Shown: in pieces, positions 1 to 9,867 of the stretch
How the letters are laid out: each line of letters begins with the position of its first letter
Position numbering within the stretch: position 1 is the stretch's first letter
Assembly (NCBI GenBank): GCA_029547205.1
Contig: JAKPPT010000072.1
Span: 186,001 to 250,000, forward strand
From: Spirochaetota bacterium
Lineage (GTDB): Bacteria; Spirochaetota; Spirochaetia; Treponematales; UBA12059
Length of the DNA: 64,000 nt
Reading direction: 5' to 3'
The notes under the pieces: model-generated
Databases searched by the model: none
Told to the model about the DNA's origin: nothing
What the model saw: only the letters and a program-made list of their open reading frames with translations
Program-made: the position numbers and the translations under genes

Positions 1-87
1 TTTGGGAAATATGGCAAGACGATAGGTTTTGTAACCCTTGTCATTGCCATTGTGCATTTTCTGATTCCTCAAGTTGTTTTACTGTGA
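1..87 (+). CDS. C-terminal end of an unidentified membrane protein (partial)
   Basis: An open frame enters at base 1 and stops at TGA 85-87, giving the last 28 residues of a protein whose start lies outside the window. The final 19 residues are hydrophobic (VTLVIAIVHFLIPQVVLL) and look like a closing membrane segment. The stop overlaps the ATG of the Nudix gene (TGATG), so the two are probably co-transcribed. There is too little protein to name a family. Confidence 0.55.
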   Translation, partial: FGKYGKTIGFVTLVIAIVHFLIPQVVLL

Positions 88-497
88 TGAGCTATTCTTC
101 AGTTGCGGGAATTGCACGGAAAGGCAATTTGATACTGGTAGCATTGCGACTTCCTCCCGGTGAAATGAGCTATACATGGGAATTCCCGGGTGGAAAAGTA
201 GAAGCTGGTGAACAGGATGCAGACGCTCTTATAAGAGAATTTGATGAGGAATTTGGTATAACTATAACAGTTGCTGCTTTTATTGGAAAAAGCACATTTA
301 TTCATCATGAAAAACAGTATGAACTTCATGCATATGAGGTGCAATTGCAGAGTGAAAACTTTCAATTACGATTTCACTCTCACATTAAATGGCTTACACT
401 TGATGAGATTGAAAAGCTGCAATTAGCAGATTCTGATAGAGCTTTGATCCCGGCAATCCGTTCCTATCTTTATAACATTAATGCAGCTAACTGTTAA
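87..497 (+). CDS. Nudix hydrolase (MutT-like)
   Basis: Small hydrolase of the Nudix family, which cleaves nucleoside diphosphates linked to another group; MutT-type members remove oxidised nucleotides such as 8-oxo-dGTP. The full Nudix box Gx5Ex7REUxEExGU is present around residues 36-58 (GGKVEAGE...REFDEEFGI), with all catalytic glutamates. At 136 residues it is the usual length for a single-domain MutT. The start is ATG 87, overlapping the upstream stop; a GTG one codon earlier (84) is also possible. Its stop overlaps the stop of convergent xseB. The substrate cannot be told from sequence. Confidence 0.85.
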   Translation: MSYSSVAGIARKGNLILVALRLPPGEMSYTWEFPGGKVEAGEQDADALIREFDEEFGITITVAAFIGKSTFIHHEKQYELHAYEVQLQSENFQLRFHSHIKWLTLDEIEKLQLADSDRALIPAIRSYLYNINAANC

Positions 498-724
498 TCT
501 TCAGTAGTATCGTCAGTATCAAAATCTTGAAATTCTGGGTTATCACTTTCATTCATAAGTATTTGTACTTTTGTTTCTATTTTACGAAGATCTCTGTCGA
601 GGGTTTTGCTTAACTTCATGCCTTCTTCGAATAATTTGATTGCTTCGTCAAGTGGAATATCTTCGTTTCTAAGTTTATCAGCAATGGATTCAAGTTCTTC
701 TAGCCGTTCTTCAATCTTTTTCAT
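494..724 (-). CDS. xseB: Exodeoxyribonuclease VII small subunit
   Basis: 76-residue acidic, helical protein beginning MKKIEERLEELESIADKLR and containing the family signature LDEAIKLFEEGMKLS. XseB forms multimers with XseA and makes up exonuclease VII, which degrades single-stranded DNA from both ends in the cytoplasm. I chose the internal ATG at 722-724 because the six residues upstream (MQRRRL) are not part of the family N-terminus. It overlaps the end of xseA by 14 bases, the usual operon arrangement. It converges with the Nudix gene, sharing bases at the stops. The acidic C-terminal tail (DFDTDDTTED) is not conserved in the family. Confidence 0.88.
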   Translation of the reverse strand: MKKIEERLEELESIADKLRNEDIPLDEAIKLFEEGMKLSKTLDRDLRKIETKVQILMNESDNPEFQDFDTDDTTED

Positions 725-1913
725 AAGACGTCTCCTCTGCACATGCAGTAATTACACCATCGTGAAATTGTAATTCCAAAATATCATGCGGTTTGATTTC
801 TTTAGCACTCGTTACTGGGGTTTTTGTTTTCTTATGTTTTATAATTGCATATCCTCGAGAGAGAATAAGTTCTGGATTAGCAGATTCAATAACTGCTACT
901 GCAGTCTTAAATCGACCAATAGTGTTACTATAGATTGTCTCAATAGAATGCAGGCAGACTGTAGTAGCATAATCAAGTCTCTGGCTGTAGGCTTCATATA
1001 AACGCAATATTCTCAGTTTCATGGTTTCTGCATTTGCTTTATCAAAACTTCTGCGTAATGCCTGGATTTTTGAGTTTATTGCTGTTATGCAGGTATATCG
1101 AGCATTATTTAGTCTCTCAAGTATCGATGCAGTACTTGTAGAAACTAGTTCTGCGGCAGCAGTGGGAGTAGGGGCACGAAGATCTGCAGCAAAGTCACAT
1201 AATGTCCAGTCTGTTTCATGACCAACAGCGCTGATGATGGGCAATGAAGATGCAGCAACGGTTTTTACAAGCGCTTCATTGGAAAAAGCACTGAGATCTT
1301 CAGAGGAACCTCCGCCTCGTGCTAATATTATCACATCACCAAGCTTGTGTTTATTTGCATAGTGGATTTTTTGAATAATTTCATCCGGAGCTTCTGTTCC
1401 TTGCATTCTTGCAGGCAATATGCGGATAAGGCAGTGGGGGGCACGCCGCTGTAATGTATTAATAACATCATGAACAGCAGCACCTCTCGGTGATGTGATT
1501 ACAACGACTGATGTCGGAAATTCAGGAATAGGCTTTTTTTTATCAAGATCAAATAATCCTTCTGCAGCTAGTTTCTTTTTTAGTTCTAGAAATTCGTTTT
1601 GTAACGAGCCTATACCATATTGTACTAAACTATCAATAATGAGCTGGTATTGACCTCTCTGTTCATAAACAGAAATTGTTCCAGTGGCAATGACCTTAAG
1701 TCCATCGTGTGGATTAAATTGTATAGAGAAAAGACGATTTCGAAACATAACAGCCTGGAGGAGTGCTTTATCATCTTTCAATGAACAGTACGCATGTCCA
1801 GAAGGTGAAATTTTCCAGTTTGAGATTTCTCCTATAACACTAATTTTTTGGTATTTTGTTTCCAGCAAATTGCGAATCTCAACTGTTAATTCAGAGACTG
1901 TAATGGGATTCAT
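711..1913 (-). CDS. xseA: Exodeoxyribonuclease VII large subunit
   Basis: Catalytic subunit of exonuclease VII, about 400 residues. The N-terminal OB-fold has the typical opening VSELTVEIRNLLE and GEISNWKISPSGHAYCSLKD. The central catalytic domain carries ITSPRGAAVHDVINTLQRR, ILARGGGSSEDLSAF and SAVGHETDWTLCDFAADLRAPTPTAAAE, all hallmark blocks of XseA. The start was set at ATG 1911-1913 (MNPITVSELT); an upstream in-frame ATG at 1952 would add a hydrophobic leader that is unusual for the family. No Shine-Dalgarno sequence is seen before 1913. It is followed by overlapping xseB. Confidence 0.92.
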   Translation of the reverse strand: MNPITVSELTVEIRNLLETKYQKISVIGEISNWKISPSGHAYCSLKDDKALLQAVMFRNRLFSIQFNPHDGLKVIATGTISVYEQRGQYQLIIDSLVQYGIGSLQNEFLELKKKLAAEGLFDLDKKKPIPEFPTSVVVITSPRGAAVHDVINTLQRRAPHCLIRILPARMQGTEAPDEIIQKIHYANKHKLGDVIILARGGGSSEDLSAFSNEALVKTVAASSLPIISAVGHETDWTLCDFAADLRAPTPTAAAELVSTSTASILERLNNARYTCITAINSKIQALRRSFDKANAETMKLRILRLYEAYSQRLDYATTVCLHSIETIYSNTIGRFKTAVAVIESANPELILSRGYAIIKHKKTKTPVTSAKEIKPHDILELQFHDGVITACAEETSYEKD

Positions 1914-2022
1914 AAATAATAAAATACTAAATGAACCATAAAAAAAAATCAATTAATAGACTCGTATTTATATATAAAATATGCTAAACTGAATACGATA
2001 TGGCATCAGGTGGATACCCAGT

Positions 2023-2832
2023 ATGATAAAAAAGCTGATTGTTAGATTGATACTACTACTAATAGTTTCTCTTATAGTTTTTTTCTTTGGCTGGATTAAC
2101 TGGCGAATTCAGCCCGGTTGCTTTGCAATTTATATTTCAAAAACATCAGGTATACAACATACAGTCATTAAGCCCGGTGATTTTGTCTGGAAACTTGAAG
2201 CGCTGCTTCCGACTAATGTAAAACTATTACAGTTCAAACCACTTATGTATACAGACTCATTTGAACTTACAGGAACATTACCCTCCGCAGAAGCTTACAA
2301 GGCTTTTATTGGAGGCAATCCGGATTTTTCATGGAAACTGAGTGTATCCTGTTCGATCAGTTACAATTATGATAGTTTACCAGAGCTCTATGAAAATGCT
2401 GGAATAAGTTCTTCTGAACAACTGGAAGAACTACTAAAACAGCAATCACCGTTGATTATGCAAACAATACAGGAGCAATTGTTTATTCTCACTCCTATGG
2501 ATGTCACTGGTATGCTTCAGGGGGAGTATACTGTAAAAATAAGAGAAATACTGAGCAAAAAATTTCCAGATCTTTATATTTCAAATATATCCGTAAAATT
2601 TATACAGCTACCTGATATTTCTACCTATACAGTTGCAGCAAATCTATATGAAAATTATATTGAAAAATTTCAAAAAGCATTGGAACCAGCATTACTTGTA
2701 GCTGCTTCAAAAGCAGTACAGGAACAGGTAGAACTTGAGCAATTAAGAAAATATGGTGAACTATTTAAGCAGTATCCTGAACTAATCCAGTATATGGCAA
2801 TTAAAGCTGGAATATATCTGCAGAAACCATAA
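2023..2832 (+). CDS. Membrane-anchored SPFH/band-7-like protein of unknown function
   Basis: 269 residues. Residues 5-25 form one strongly hydrophobic anchor (LIVRLILLLIVSLIVFFFG), followed by a presumably periplasmic domain starting IQPGCFAIYISKTSG...KPGDFVWKL, which resembles the opening of SPFH/band-7 domains. The C-terminal third is helical and charged (KALEPALLVAASKAVQEQVELEQL), like the coiled region after an SPFH domain. The resemblance is inferred from pattern only; I see no decisive motif. A GGTGGA lies about 9 bases upstream of the ATG. It sits between divergent xseA and the HIT gene. Confidence 0.6.
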   Translation: MIKKLIVRLILLLIVSLIVFFFGWINWRIQPGCFAIYISKTSGIQHTVIKPGDFVWKLEALLPTNVKLLQFKPLMYTDSFELTGTLPSAEAYKAFIGGNPDFSWKLSVSCSISYNYDSLPELYENAGISSSEQLEELLKQQSPLIMQTIQEQLFILTPMDVTGMLQGEYTVKIREILSKKFPDLYISNISVKFIQLPDISTYTVAANLYENYIEKFQKALEPALLVAASKAVQEQVELEQLRKYGELFKQYPELIQYMAIKAGIYLQKP

Positions 2833-2843
2833 GAGCTTTGTAT

Positions 2844-3344
2844 ATGAAATATTTTTTTAATTTTGAAAAATTGGGTTATTGCAAAAACAAAAAAAATGAT
2901 GGATGTATACTTTGCAAGATAGCAGCAAAAGATCAATCAATTGAATCGCTAATTGTCTATGAAAATGAGCAGTTTATTGTATCGCTTAATTTATACCCGT
3001 ATAATCCAGCGCATTGTCTTATTTTTCCAAAACGTCATGTTGTCGATATTAGAGCACTACAGCCAGAAGAAGTTTATACATTGCACACACTCGAAACTAT
3101 GATGATTTCAGTGCTTGAAGTACAGTATAATCCTGCTGGTTTTAATATTGGTTTTAATATGGGATTAGCTGCTGGTGCAAGCATTGAACATCTTCATTTG
3201 CATATTATTCCACGGTATCCAAATGAAATCGGCATAGCTGAATTACTGGCAGGTAAACGTGTTCTCGTTCAAGATTTAAAACAAACACAGGAACAGCTCA
3301 TTGCCGCATGTAATGAATATTGTAAGTGCAATAAACTGGTATGA
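2844..3344 (+). CDS. HIT family nucleotide hydrolase/phosphorylase
   Basis: Histidine-triad protein of about 166 residues. The triad HLHLHIIPR is near residue 125, preceded by GFNIGFNMGLAAGASIEHL, which is close to AP4A phosphorylase/FHIT-like members that act on dinucleoside polyphosphates or adenylylated products. An N-terminal CILCKI pair of cysteines may bind zinc, as in several bacterial HIT proteins. The ATG at 2844 is preferred over an in-frame TTG at 2838. It lies 11 bases after the SPFH-like gene, so it is likely co-transcribed. Confidence 0.88.
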   Translation: MKYFFNFEKLGYCKNKKNDGCILCKIAAKDQSIESLIVYENEQFIVSLNLYPYNPAHCLIFPKRHVVDIRALQPEEVYTLHTLETMMISVLEVQYNPAGFNIGFNMGLAAGASIEHLHLHIIPRYPNEIGIAELLAGKRVLVQDLKQTQEQLIAACNEYCKCNKLV

Positions 3345-3381
3345 AATACGATCCGGGATTAGAAATTATATACAAAAGTAC

Positions 3382-3411
3382 TTGACGCAAACTTACGATT
3401 TTGATTATAGT
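3382..3411 (+). promoter_or_regulatory. Sigma-70 promoter for the tRNA pair
   Basis: TTGACG at 3382-3387 and TATAGT at 3406-3411 with an 18-base spacer, placed about 14 bases before tRNA-Thr. It probably transcribes both tRNAs. Confidence 0.7.
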
Positions 3412-3424
3412 ACAACTACTTCAA

Positions 3425-3497
3425 GCCATCTTAGCTCAGCTGGCAGAGCGCGTGACTTGTAATCTCGAGGTCTCCGGTTCGATCCCGGGAGATGGCT
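3425..3497 (+). tRNA. tRNA-Thr (anticodon TGT)
   Basis: A 73-base cloverleaf. Acceptor arms GCCATCT/AGATGGC pair fully, the D-arm is GCTC...GAGC, the anticodon loop CTTGTAA gives TGT (Thr), and the T-arm is TCCGG TTCGATC CCGGG. The anticodon stem CGTGA/TCTCG has one T-T mismatch (positions 29-41). CCA is not encoded. The discriminator base is T. Confidence 0.93.
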
Positions 3498-3523
3498 TAT
3501 TATGGCTCAGTAAGAGCTACATT

Positions 3524-3605
3524 GGAGAGATTCCCGAGTGGTCAAAGGGGGCAGACTGTAAATCTGTTGGCTTAGCCTTCGAAGGTTCAAATCCTTCTCT
3601 CTCCA
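3524..3605 (+). tRNA. tRNA-Tyr (anticodon GTA)
   Basis: An 82-base type II tRNA with a long variable arm. Acceptor GGAGAGA/TCTCTCC, anticodon stem GCAGA/TCTGT-type with loop CTGTAAA (GTA, Tyr), T-arm GAAGG TTCAAAT CCTTC, discriminator A. CCA is not encoded. It lies 26 bases after tRNA-Thr, probably in the same transcript. Confidence 0.93.
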
Positions 3606-3680
3606 GAATTAACTGGATATGAGAAATATGGCGCCTGGTATCAGGTGCCATATTATTTTTTAGCGAATAAATTTGATAGA

Positions 3681-4172
3681 ATGAAAGCAGATTTTTGGAA
3701 TGAAGGATTACAGTTTACCTGTCAGCGTTGTTCTCGATGTTGCAGGCATGATCCGGGAGTTGTATTTCTTTCTGCATTCGAAATAATTACTATAGCCAGG
3801 CATTTGTCATGTTCGGTAAAAGCATTTTTAAATCAATATTGTAGACCAATTTATAATGCTTCTGGATATAGAGTCAGTTTACAAGAAAAACAAAATTTTG
3901 ATTGTATTTTCTGGGAATCTGGTACAGGATGTAGTATATATACAGTAAGGCCTATACAATGCTCTACTTTCCCATTTTGGGAAACACTGTTACGCAATAA
4001 AATAATATGGGATGAAGAGGCAAAATATTGTCCTGGTATTAACAAAGGTATACTGCATGATGCTTCTCACATACAAAAGTGTTTGGATGAAAGAAACCAG
4101 TATCCAATTTTACAGTTTTCATACTCCGTACTATGGGAAACATTAGATGAAAATTCAATTTTGGGGAACTAG
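3681..4172 (+). CDS. YkgJ-family cysteine-cluster protein
   Basis: About 163 residues. It has the CxxC cluster of the YkgJ/UPF0153 family (putative zinc- or iron-chelating): TCQRCSRCCRHDPG near the N-terminus, then CIFW, and GCSIYTVRPIQCSTFPFW, the usual second half of the motif. The biochemical role of the family is not settled. I placed the start at ATG 3681 (MKADFWNEGLQFTC) because the upstream extension from a GTG at 3645 runs close to the tRNA and is not family-like. The last 26 bases overlap the next gene in another frame, showing a shared transcript. Confidence 0.8.
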   Translation: MKADFWNEGLQFTCQRCSRCCRHDPGVVFLSAFEIITIARHLSCSVKAFLNQYCRPIYNASGYRVSLQEKQNFDCIFWESGTGCSIYTVRPIQCSTFPFWETLLRNKIIWDEEAKYCPGINKGILHDASHIQKCLDERNQYPILQFSYSVLWETLDENSILGN

Positions 4173-5082
4173 AGGTTCTTTACCCACACCACTTACTAAT
4201 CAGGATTTACAGAACAAAATTGCAGCTATCATTCAGCTTATTCAAGCTGATGATATAATTAATCAAGACGCTAAGCAGCGATTTATTTCCAGATTACCTG
4301 AACAACTCGTTTCCAGTATTGGTGGGAATAGTGCTTGCATTTCGATTGCCAATGGAGACACTCACATCATTTTTGATGCAGGCACCGGTATTCAGCAATT
4401 AGGACGTACTCTCATTAAGAATAGTGTTAGTAAAACGCTGCATATTTTTTTCTCTCATTTTCATTGGGATCATATACAGGGATTGCCTTTTTTTGCACCT
4501 GCTTTTAATAAAGATTTTAACATTACTTTTTATAGTCCAGTTCCTGAGTTTGAATCGTACATACGTGATCAGATGCGGTATCCTTATTTCCCTATAACAA
4601 TGGATAATATGCTTGCTCAGCTTAATTTTGTCGTACTATCGCATGGATATATTGCATTACCTAACATGTTGATTTATGCTCGAAGCATGAATCATCCAGG
4701 CGGTTGCTATAGCTATAGAATACAGACGGAAAATAAAGTAGTGATTTATTCTACAGACACAGAACTTTCACAAGCAGATTTTGAGAAAACAAAAGACAAT
4801 ATACAATACTTTAACAATGCAGATATGCTTATTATTGATGCCCAATATACGTTAGGTGAAGCTCTTGAAAAACAGTATTGGGGACACACATCCTATAGTT
4901 TGGCAATAGATTTTGCTACAACATGGAATATAAAAAAGCTGGTGCTTTTTCATCATGAACCAACATATTCAGATAAACAAATATATAAAAATTATAATTC
5001 AGCAAAATGGTACAAAGATCATATTGGTAATACACAATTAGAACTATTTTTGGCAAAGGATGGATTGGTATTTGAACTCTGA
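4147..5082 (+). CDS. Metallo-beta-lactamase fold hydrolase (PhnP/RNase Z-like)
   Basis: 311 residues, starting MKIQFWGTRGSLPTP, the opening of the MBL subgroup that also includes PhnP-like phosphodiesterases. Metal ligands are visible: HFHWDH near residue 107, NHPGG near 183, STDTE near 202, and a late histidine in LVFHHEPTYSD. The histidines and aspartates for two metals appear complete, so it is probably an active hydrolase, perhaps a phosphodiesterase; the substrate is unknown. An N-terminal insertion of about 45 residues after the first strand is longer than in PhnP. The start overlaps the YkgJ-like gene, and it is followed closely by a small gene. Confidence 0.82.
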   Translation: MKIQFWGTRGSLPTPLTNQDLQNKIAAIIQLIQADDIINQDAKQRFISRLPEQLVSSIGGNSACISIANGDTHIIFDAGTGIQQLGRTLIKNSVSKTLHIFFSHFHWDHIQGLPFFAPAFNKDFNITFYSPVPEFESYIRDQMRYPYFPITMDNMLAQLNFVVLSHGYIALPNMLIYARSMNHPGGCYSYRIQTENKVVIYSTDTELSQADFEKTKDNIQYFNNADMLIIDAQYTLGEALEKQYWGHTSYSLAIDFATTWNIKKLVLFHHEPTYSDKQIYKNYNSAKWYKDHIGNTQLELFLAKDGLVFEL

Positions 5083-5083
5083 T

Positions 5084-5302
5084 ATGCAAAAACAATTTTC
5101 TTTGGAAATTACTCCAGAAGAGGCAATGTACTTATATTGTCTCCTAAAAAATCATGCATCGTGGGATGATTCATTAGCATATGCTCTGCATAAAAAAATT
5201 GAAACTATTATTTATAATTCATATTCTATTCAAGAACTAGAAGCCTATCTTGATAGATATACAGCAATATGTAAGGATGTTGAAATAAATGAAAAAAAAT
5301 AA
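5084..5302 (+). CDS. Small hypothetical protein
   Basis: 72 residues from ATG 5084 (MQKQFSLEITPEEAMYLY), rich in leucine and acidic residues, predicted mostly helical, with no cysteine or nucleotide-binding motif. I do not recognise a family. The ATG overlaps the stop of the preceding MBL gene (TGATATG) and its end overlaps the start of mltG, so it is translated within an operon. The placement next to mltG hints at envelope work but proves nothing. Confidence 0.6.
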   Translation: MQKQFSLEITPEEAMYLYCLLKNHASWDDSLAYALHKKIETIIYNSYSIQELEAYLDRYTAICKDVEINEKK

Positions 5303-6344
5303 AAATCCCCGAGGTATACTCAATTCAATTTTCACAACAATTATATTCGTTTTTGTGCTTATTGGCGCATTGTTTGTCGGATTGCTTTTTTTGATTCAAT
5401 ATTTTGATGCTCCAACTGCTCCAGAAATGCACAAAGAAATACTATTTTCTGTTGAAAGTGGTGAATCGGGTGCAAGTGTAACAAGAAGATTGTATGATGC
5501 AAATCTTATTCGCTCTCCTTATTTTTTTAAATTGCTGCTAAAATTTAAAAATGCAGAAAATGCAATTAAAATAGGAACCTATAAATTTTCAACAGAAATG
5601 AAAAGTTCGGAAATCCTTTCTGTATTACTCGAAGGAAAGGAATTGTTATTGAGAGTTCAGATACCTGAAGGATCATCAACTTCAAAAATTGCTTTACTAT
5701 TACAGGAACAAAAAATTATTTCTGCTGATGATTTTTTACGTACAGTATCTGACCCTGCAGTAGCTAAAGAATTTGATATTCCAGCGAATTCCTTAACTGG
5801 ATATCTCTTTCCTGATACATACTATTTCCCGTTAAATAGTTCATCCAAACTGGTTATAGAAACAATGGTGAATAATTTTAAAATAAAGCTGCGAGAACTC
5901 ATTCCCCAAGCACAATTTTTGACTCCAGAAGAATTACATGAACGCGTTATCTTAGCGAGCATAGTTGAACGCGAATATCGAAAACCTGAAGAAGCGCCAT
6001 TAATTGCAGGTGTTTTTATGAACCGTTTAAAAATTAGAATGCCACTTCAGTCCTGTGCAACAGTCGTATATATTATTACTGAAGAACTTCATAAAAAACA
6101 TCCTACAAGACTTTTTGAGACAGATTTACAATTAAAAAGTCCTTATAACACATATCTAAATCCTGGCTTACCTCCTGGTCCAATTTGTAATCCAGGTGTA
6201 ATTGCTCTCCAGGCTGCGATTACTCCAGAACCAAGCAGGTATCTCTATTTCAGACTTGTAAATGAAAAAGATGGAAAACATTATTTTTCTGAGACTTATG
6301 ATGAACACATTAGAGCCGCACAGCTTTTTACAAAGGGACAATGA
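5289..6344 (+). CDS. mltG: Endolytic murein transglycosylase MltG
   Basis: 351-residue inner-membrane protein that cleaves nascent glycan strands and helps end peptidoglycan chains. There is an N-terminal membrane segment (residues ~14-38), then a LysM-like region, then the YceG catalytic domain. The catalytic glutamate lies in LASIVEREYRKPEEAP (near residue 226). Later blocks SPYNTYLNPGLPPGPICNPG and AAITPEPSRYLYF are family hallmarks. The block usually read as LQTDPTVxYG is altered to LQSCATVVYII. Length is normal. The end overlaps dnaG (ATGA). Confidence 0.93.
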   Translation: MKKNKNPRGILNSIFTTIIFVFVLIGALFVGLLFLIQYFDAPTAPEMHKEILFSVESGESGASVTRRLYDANLIRSPYFFKLLLKFKNAENAIKIGTYKFSTEMKSSEILSVLLEGKELLLRVQIPEGSSTSKIALLLQEQKIISADDFLRTVSDPAVAKEFDIPANSLTGYLFPDTYYFPLNSSSKLVIETMVNNFKIKLRELIPQAQFLTPEELHERVILASIVEREYRKPEEAPLIAGVFMNRLKIRMPLQSCATVVYIITEELHKKHPTRLFETDLQLKSPYNTYLNPGLPPGPICNPGVIALQAAITPEPSRYLYFRLVNEKDGKHYFSETYDEHIRAAQLFTKGQ

Positions 6345-8131
6345 GCAAGCGAATTCCTGAAGAGTTTATACAACAGCTTATCTCCGATGCTGATATCGTA
6401 GATATTATTAGCGACTATGTTTCACTCTCGAGGCGAGGCAGCCGCTATGTGGGATTATGTCCATTTCATCATGAAAAAACACCATCATTTAGTGTACAGC
6501 AAGATAAAAATTTTTTTTATTGTTTTGGGTGTAAAAAAGGTGGAGATGTTATTACCTTTTTAAAAGAAATTGAACACTGTGACTATATCGATGCAATTCA
6601 AATTCTTGCAAAAAAGTTGAATCGGACAATTCCCTATGAACAGTCATCTGGAATGAATGCTGAGGATGAACATGAAAATCATAACTCTTTATATGAAATT
6701 TATGCACGTTTAACTGAAACATTTAACTATTGTTTACATAAGACTAATGAAGGTTTACAAGCTTACAACTATCTCATACAGAGAGGCTTAACTCCTGAAC
6801 TCATTGATAAATTTAAACTGGGGTATGCTCCAGCACAGCGAAATTGGCTCTATAATAAACTCAAAAGTAAATCATATTCACCAGATTTTTTAAAACAAAC
6901 GGGATTGTTTTCAAAGACATATCCAGACATAAGCATCTTTTCTGGACGAGTGATGTTTCCAATCTTTAATCGTCTTGGAAATGTTGTTGCTTTTGGAGCA
7001 CGCTTACTGAGCGGTACAGGGCCAAAATATATTAATTCCCCGGAGACTGCAATTTATCATAAGAGCAAAGTATTGTATGGATTACATCAGTCATTACAAA
7101 CCATCAAGGAAACTGGTTCGGTTATAATTGTTGAAGGCTATATGGATGTGTTAGCCTGGCATCAGGTAGGTGTTACCAATGCAGTCGCTCCTTTAGGTAC
7201 TTCTCTAACTGAGGATCATGTTCGTATGCTATCAAAATTAGCAAAGGAAATAATTCTCAATTTTGATGCTGATAGAGCTGGGAAACAGGCAACCAATCGG
7301 GCTATAGAATTACTTTTAGCTCACAATTGCACAATAAAGGTACTTTCGAATAAAGATTCAAAAGATGCTGCTGAAATTTTACAAAAAAATGGACCTGAGG
7401 ATTTGCAAAATCTTTTAAAATTTAGTATAACTATACAAGAATATATAATGGAAGAGCTGTATAGTCTAAAGACCTCAAGTTTCGAATCAGCATTGTCTTT
7501 ACTGTTCTCATTCATGCTTGCTGCAGGTACTCATGTGCAGAGGGATCAACTTGCTCAAATTGGAGCACAGGTACTCAATGTGGAAAAGCAAGCACTCCTT
7601 GCTGATTATCAAAAGGGAAATTTGTTACATAAGCCTACTGTACGTTCTGATAATTTATCAGTAGTATCAGCTAAACAACAAATAGCACCAGAAGTAAAAG
7701 CAGATTTAATTCTACTTGCACAGCTTGCAAGTGATGTTGAGCAGTTTAAATTTGCTCGTAGTGAAATTCATCCTATAGATTTTGAAAATGAGCATGTTCG
7801 TTCAATTTTTATAGTTCTTGAGGAGTTATTTAGAAAAGATACATTTACCATTCCTGCATTGTTACATGAGGTTGAAGGTAATCCATTAAAAGATATTTTT
7901 ATTGAATACATCACAAAAAATGTATTTCCTGAAAATATCAGACAGGTCATTGGAGATGCAATTAATAATAAAAAAATAAGAGTACTTGAAAGGCAGCGAG
8001 CAGAAATAACAAGAAAAATAAATGAATTGCAAAAAAATACTAATGTTCTCGATTATTCAATAAACGATTTACTGTGTGAACAGATGTTTTTAACCAATGA
8101 AATTAAACGGTTAAGGGAGAAACAATCATGA
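6341..8131 (+). CDS. dnaG: DNA primase
   Basis: 596-residue primase that makes RNA primers at the replication fork. The N-terminal CHC2 zinc finger is complete ([11 protein letters not shown]...YCFGCKKGG, residues ~41-66). The catalytic core and Toprim domain show [29 protein letters not shown], and [14 protein letters not shown] with [11 protein letters not shown]. The C-terminal region is helical and would bind DnaB. It overlaps both neighbours by 4 bases (mltG and rpoD), forming the classical macromolecular-synthesis pairing of primase with the major sigma factor. Confidence 0.96.
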   Translation: MSKRIPEEFIQQLISDADIVDIISDYVSLSRRGSRYVGLCPFHHEKTPSFSVQQDKNFFYCFGCKKGGDVITFLKEIEHCDYIDAIQILAKKLNRTIPYEQSSGMNAEDEHENHNSLYEIYARLTETFNYCLHKTNEGLQAYNYLIQRGLTPELIDKFKLGYAPAQRNWLYNKLKSKSYSPDFLKQTGLFSKTYPDISIFSGRVMFPIFNRLGNVVAFGARLLSGTGPKYINSPETAIYHKSKVLYGLHQSLQTIKETGSVIIVEGYMDVLAWHQVGVTNAVAPLGTSLTEDHVRMLSKLAKEIILNFDADRAGKQATNRAIELLLAHNCTIKVLSNKDSKDAAEILQKNGPEDLQNLLKFSITIQEYIMEELYSLKTSSFESALSLLFSFMLAAGTHVQRDQLAQIGAQVLNVEKQALLADYQKGNLLHKPTVRSDNLSVVSAKQQIAPEVKADLILLAQLASDVEQFKFARSEIHPIDFENEHVRSIFIVLEELFRKDTFTIPALLHEVEGNPLKDIFIEYITKNVFPENIRQVIGDAINNKKIRVLERQRAEITRKINELQKNTNVLDYSINDLLCEQMFLTNEIKRLREKQS

Positions 8132-9867
8132 TTGATCTAGAGCAGGATCCCAACATTCAGAAACTTCTTGAATTTGCAAAAGAGAAAAAATCAATTTCCT
8201 TTGATGAGCTAAGTGAAATTATACCGGATTATTACCTCCAAAATGATAAGTTTGACTTTATACTTTCATTGTTGGAACAAAATAATATTTCTTTTGAAGA
8301 AGAACCAATAAAAATAGATGTTGACGAAGAAGCAATCAAAGAACTGGAAAAAAGCACTGAACCTAAAACAAAAAAACAAATTCTTGCAAATGACAAAGAA
8401 AGTCTTGTAGATGATCCAATACGACTGTATTTACATGATATTGGTAAAGAAAACCTGCTAACTGCAGAAGAAGAGGTTATTCTTTCAAAGCAGATGGAAG
8501 AAGGGGAAGAAATCATTAAAGAAATTATTAAAAAGTGCGGTATTTTGATTCCCGAATTCTATCAGATTGCACAAAAAGCAAAACGAGAAGTAGGAAGCCA
8601 GCAACGAAAAGAAAACTCGGAAAAAATAGCAGAACGACGCAGGCTCAATCAGTACTACCGTGAAGTTTTACGAGACACCCAGGCTAATTTAAAAACATAT
8701 ATTGATATCAAGAAAAAGGTTTTTTCAAGAGGGCAGCATTGGTCTGAAAATCAAGAACTCAATGCTTTACGATGCGAACTCATCAGTAAATTGGGTAACA
8801 CCGAGCTTCATCCAGAAGAAATAAACCTCTTTTCTGAGCGATTTGTTGTTTCTGCAAAAAAAATAAAAAGAATTATGAAAGAACAAAAACAGCTTCAAAA
8901 AATGCTCAAAGTTTCAAACAATCAAGAATTGCGGCTGCTGGGACGAAATCTCACAATAAAGGATAGACGCTTAACAATTGAACAGGATCTCTGCTTAAGT
9001 GCAGAAGAAATTAAAGAAAAAATAAAAGAAATACAGGTAGCTCAGCGCAGGCTTCATGAATTTGAATTCCAATTTGAGGCTAGCTGCAGTGAAATCATGA
9101 AAATGGCAAAAGAAATAAACCGTGGAAGAATTATGCTTAAAAATGCAAAAGATAAGCTCATTAAGGCAAATCTGCGGTTGGTTGTTTCAATTGCTAAAAA
9201 ATATACCAATCGAGGTTTGCATTTCTTTGATCTAGTACAAGAGGGAAACATTGGCTTAATTAAAGCTGTAGAAAAGTTTGAGTATCGCAAAGGATACAAA
9301 TTTTCAACATATGCTACCTGGTGGATTAGACAGGCTATCACACGATCGATTAGTGATCAGGCAAGGACAATTCGTGTACCGGTTCATATGATTGAACAGA
9401 TCAACAAGGTACTCAGAGAAGCAAAACAACTTACTCAGCGATTGAGCAGGGAACCAACAGATGAGGAAATTGCAGAACAGCTTGGATGGCCGGTAAGTAG
9501 AGTTAAGAGCGTTAAAAATGTTGCTCGAGAACCAATCAGCCTTGAAACTCCTCTTGGAGAAGATGAAGATTCTTTTCTTGGGGATATCATTGAAGATAAA
9601 GATGTCGAAAATCCTTCAATTCAGACCGATTATAAATTACTGCGTGAACAAATTCATCTTGTCTTATCAACACTTCCCCCGCGTGAACAGGAAGTTCTAC
9701 GAATGCGATTTGGTCTTGATGATGGGTACTCCCTGACACTTGAGGAAGTAGGTCTTTATTTTAATGTTACAAGAGAGCGTATCCGTCAGATTGAAGCAAA
9801 AGCATTGAAGAAATTACGCTTCTTTAAACGAAGTCAGCGTCTGCGTGATTATGTAGATCATTATTAA
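8128..9867 (+). CDS. rpoD: Primary sigma factor RpoD (sigma-70)
   Basis: 579-residue housekeeping sigma factor. An N-terminal acidic region 1.1 is followed by region 1.2 ([18 protein letters not shown]), a variable region of about 250 residues, region 2 ([30 protein letters not shown]), region 3 ([11 protein letters not shown]) and region 4 with the helix-turn-helix ([21 protein letters not shown]). The predicted recognition helices are canonical, consistent with the TTGACA/TATAAT-like promoters seen elsewhere in this window. The start overlaps the dnaG stop (ATGA). No strong terminator is seen in the 109 bases that follow. Confidence 0.96.
   Translation: MIDLEQDPNIQKLLEFAKEKKSISFDELSEIIPDYYLQNDKFDFILSLLEQNNISFEEEPIKIDVDEEAIKELEKSTEPKTKKQILANDKESLVDDPIRLYLHDIGKENLLTAEEEVILSKQMEEGEEIIKEIIKKCGILIPEFYQIAQKAKREVGSQQRKENSEKIAERRRLNQYYREVLRDTQANLKTYIDIKKKVFSRGQHWSENQELNALRCELISKLGNTELHPEEINLFSERFVVSAKKIKRIMKEQKQLQKMLKVSNNQELRLLGRNLTIKDRRLTIEQDLCLSAEEIKEKIKEIQVAQRRLHEFEFQFEASCSEIMKMAKEINRGRIMLKNAKDKLIKANLRLVVSIAKKYTNRGLHFFDLVQEGNIGLIKAVEKFEYRKGYKFSTYATWWIRQAITRSISDQARTIRVPVHMIEQINKVLREAKQLTQRLSREPTDEEIAEQLGWPVSRVKSVKNVAREPISLETPLGEDEDSFLGDIIEDKDVENPSIQTDYKLLREQIHLVLSTLPPREQEVLRMRFGLDDGYSLTLEEVGLYFNVTRERIRQIEAKALKKLRFFKRSQRLRDYVDHY

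Noticed and set aside
3401-3622. 73-residue reading frame over the tRNA pair
   Set aside because: It lies entirely on the promoter and the two well-folded tRNAs; no ribosome site.
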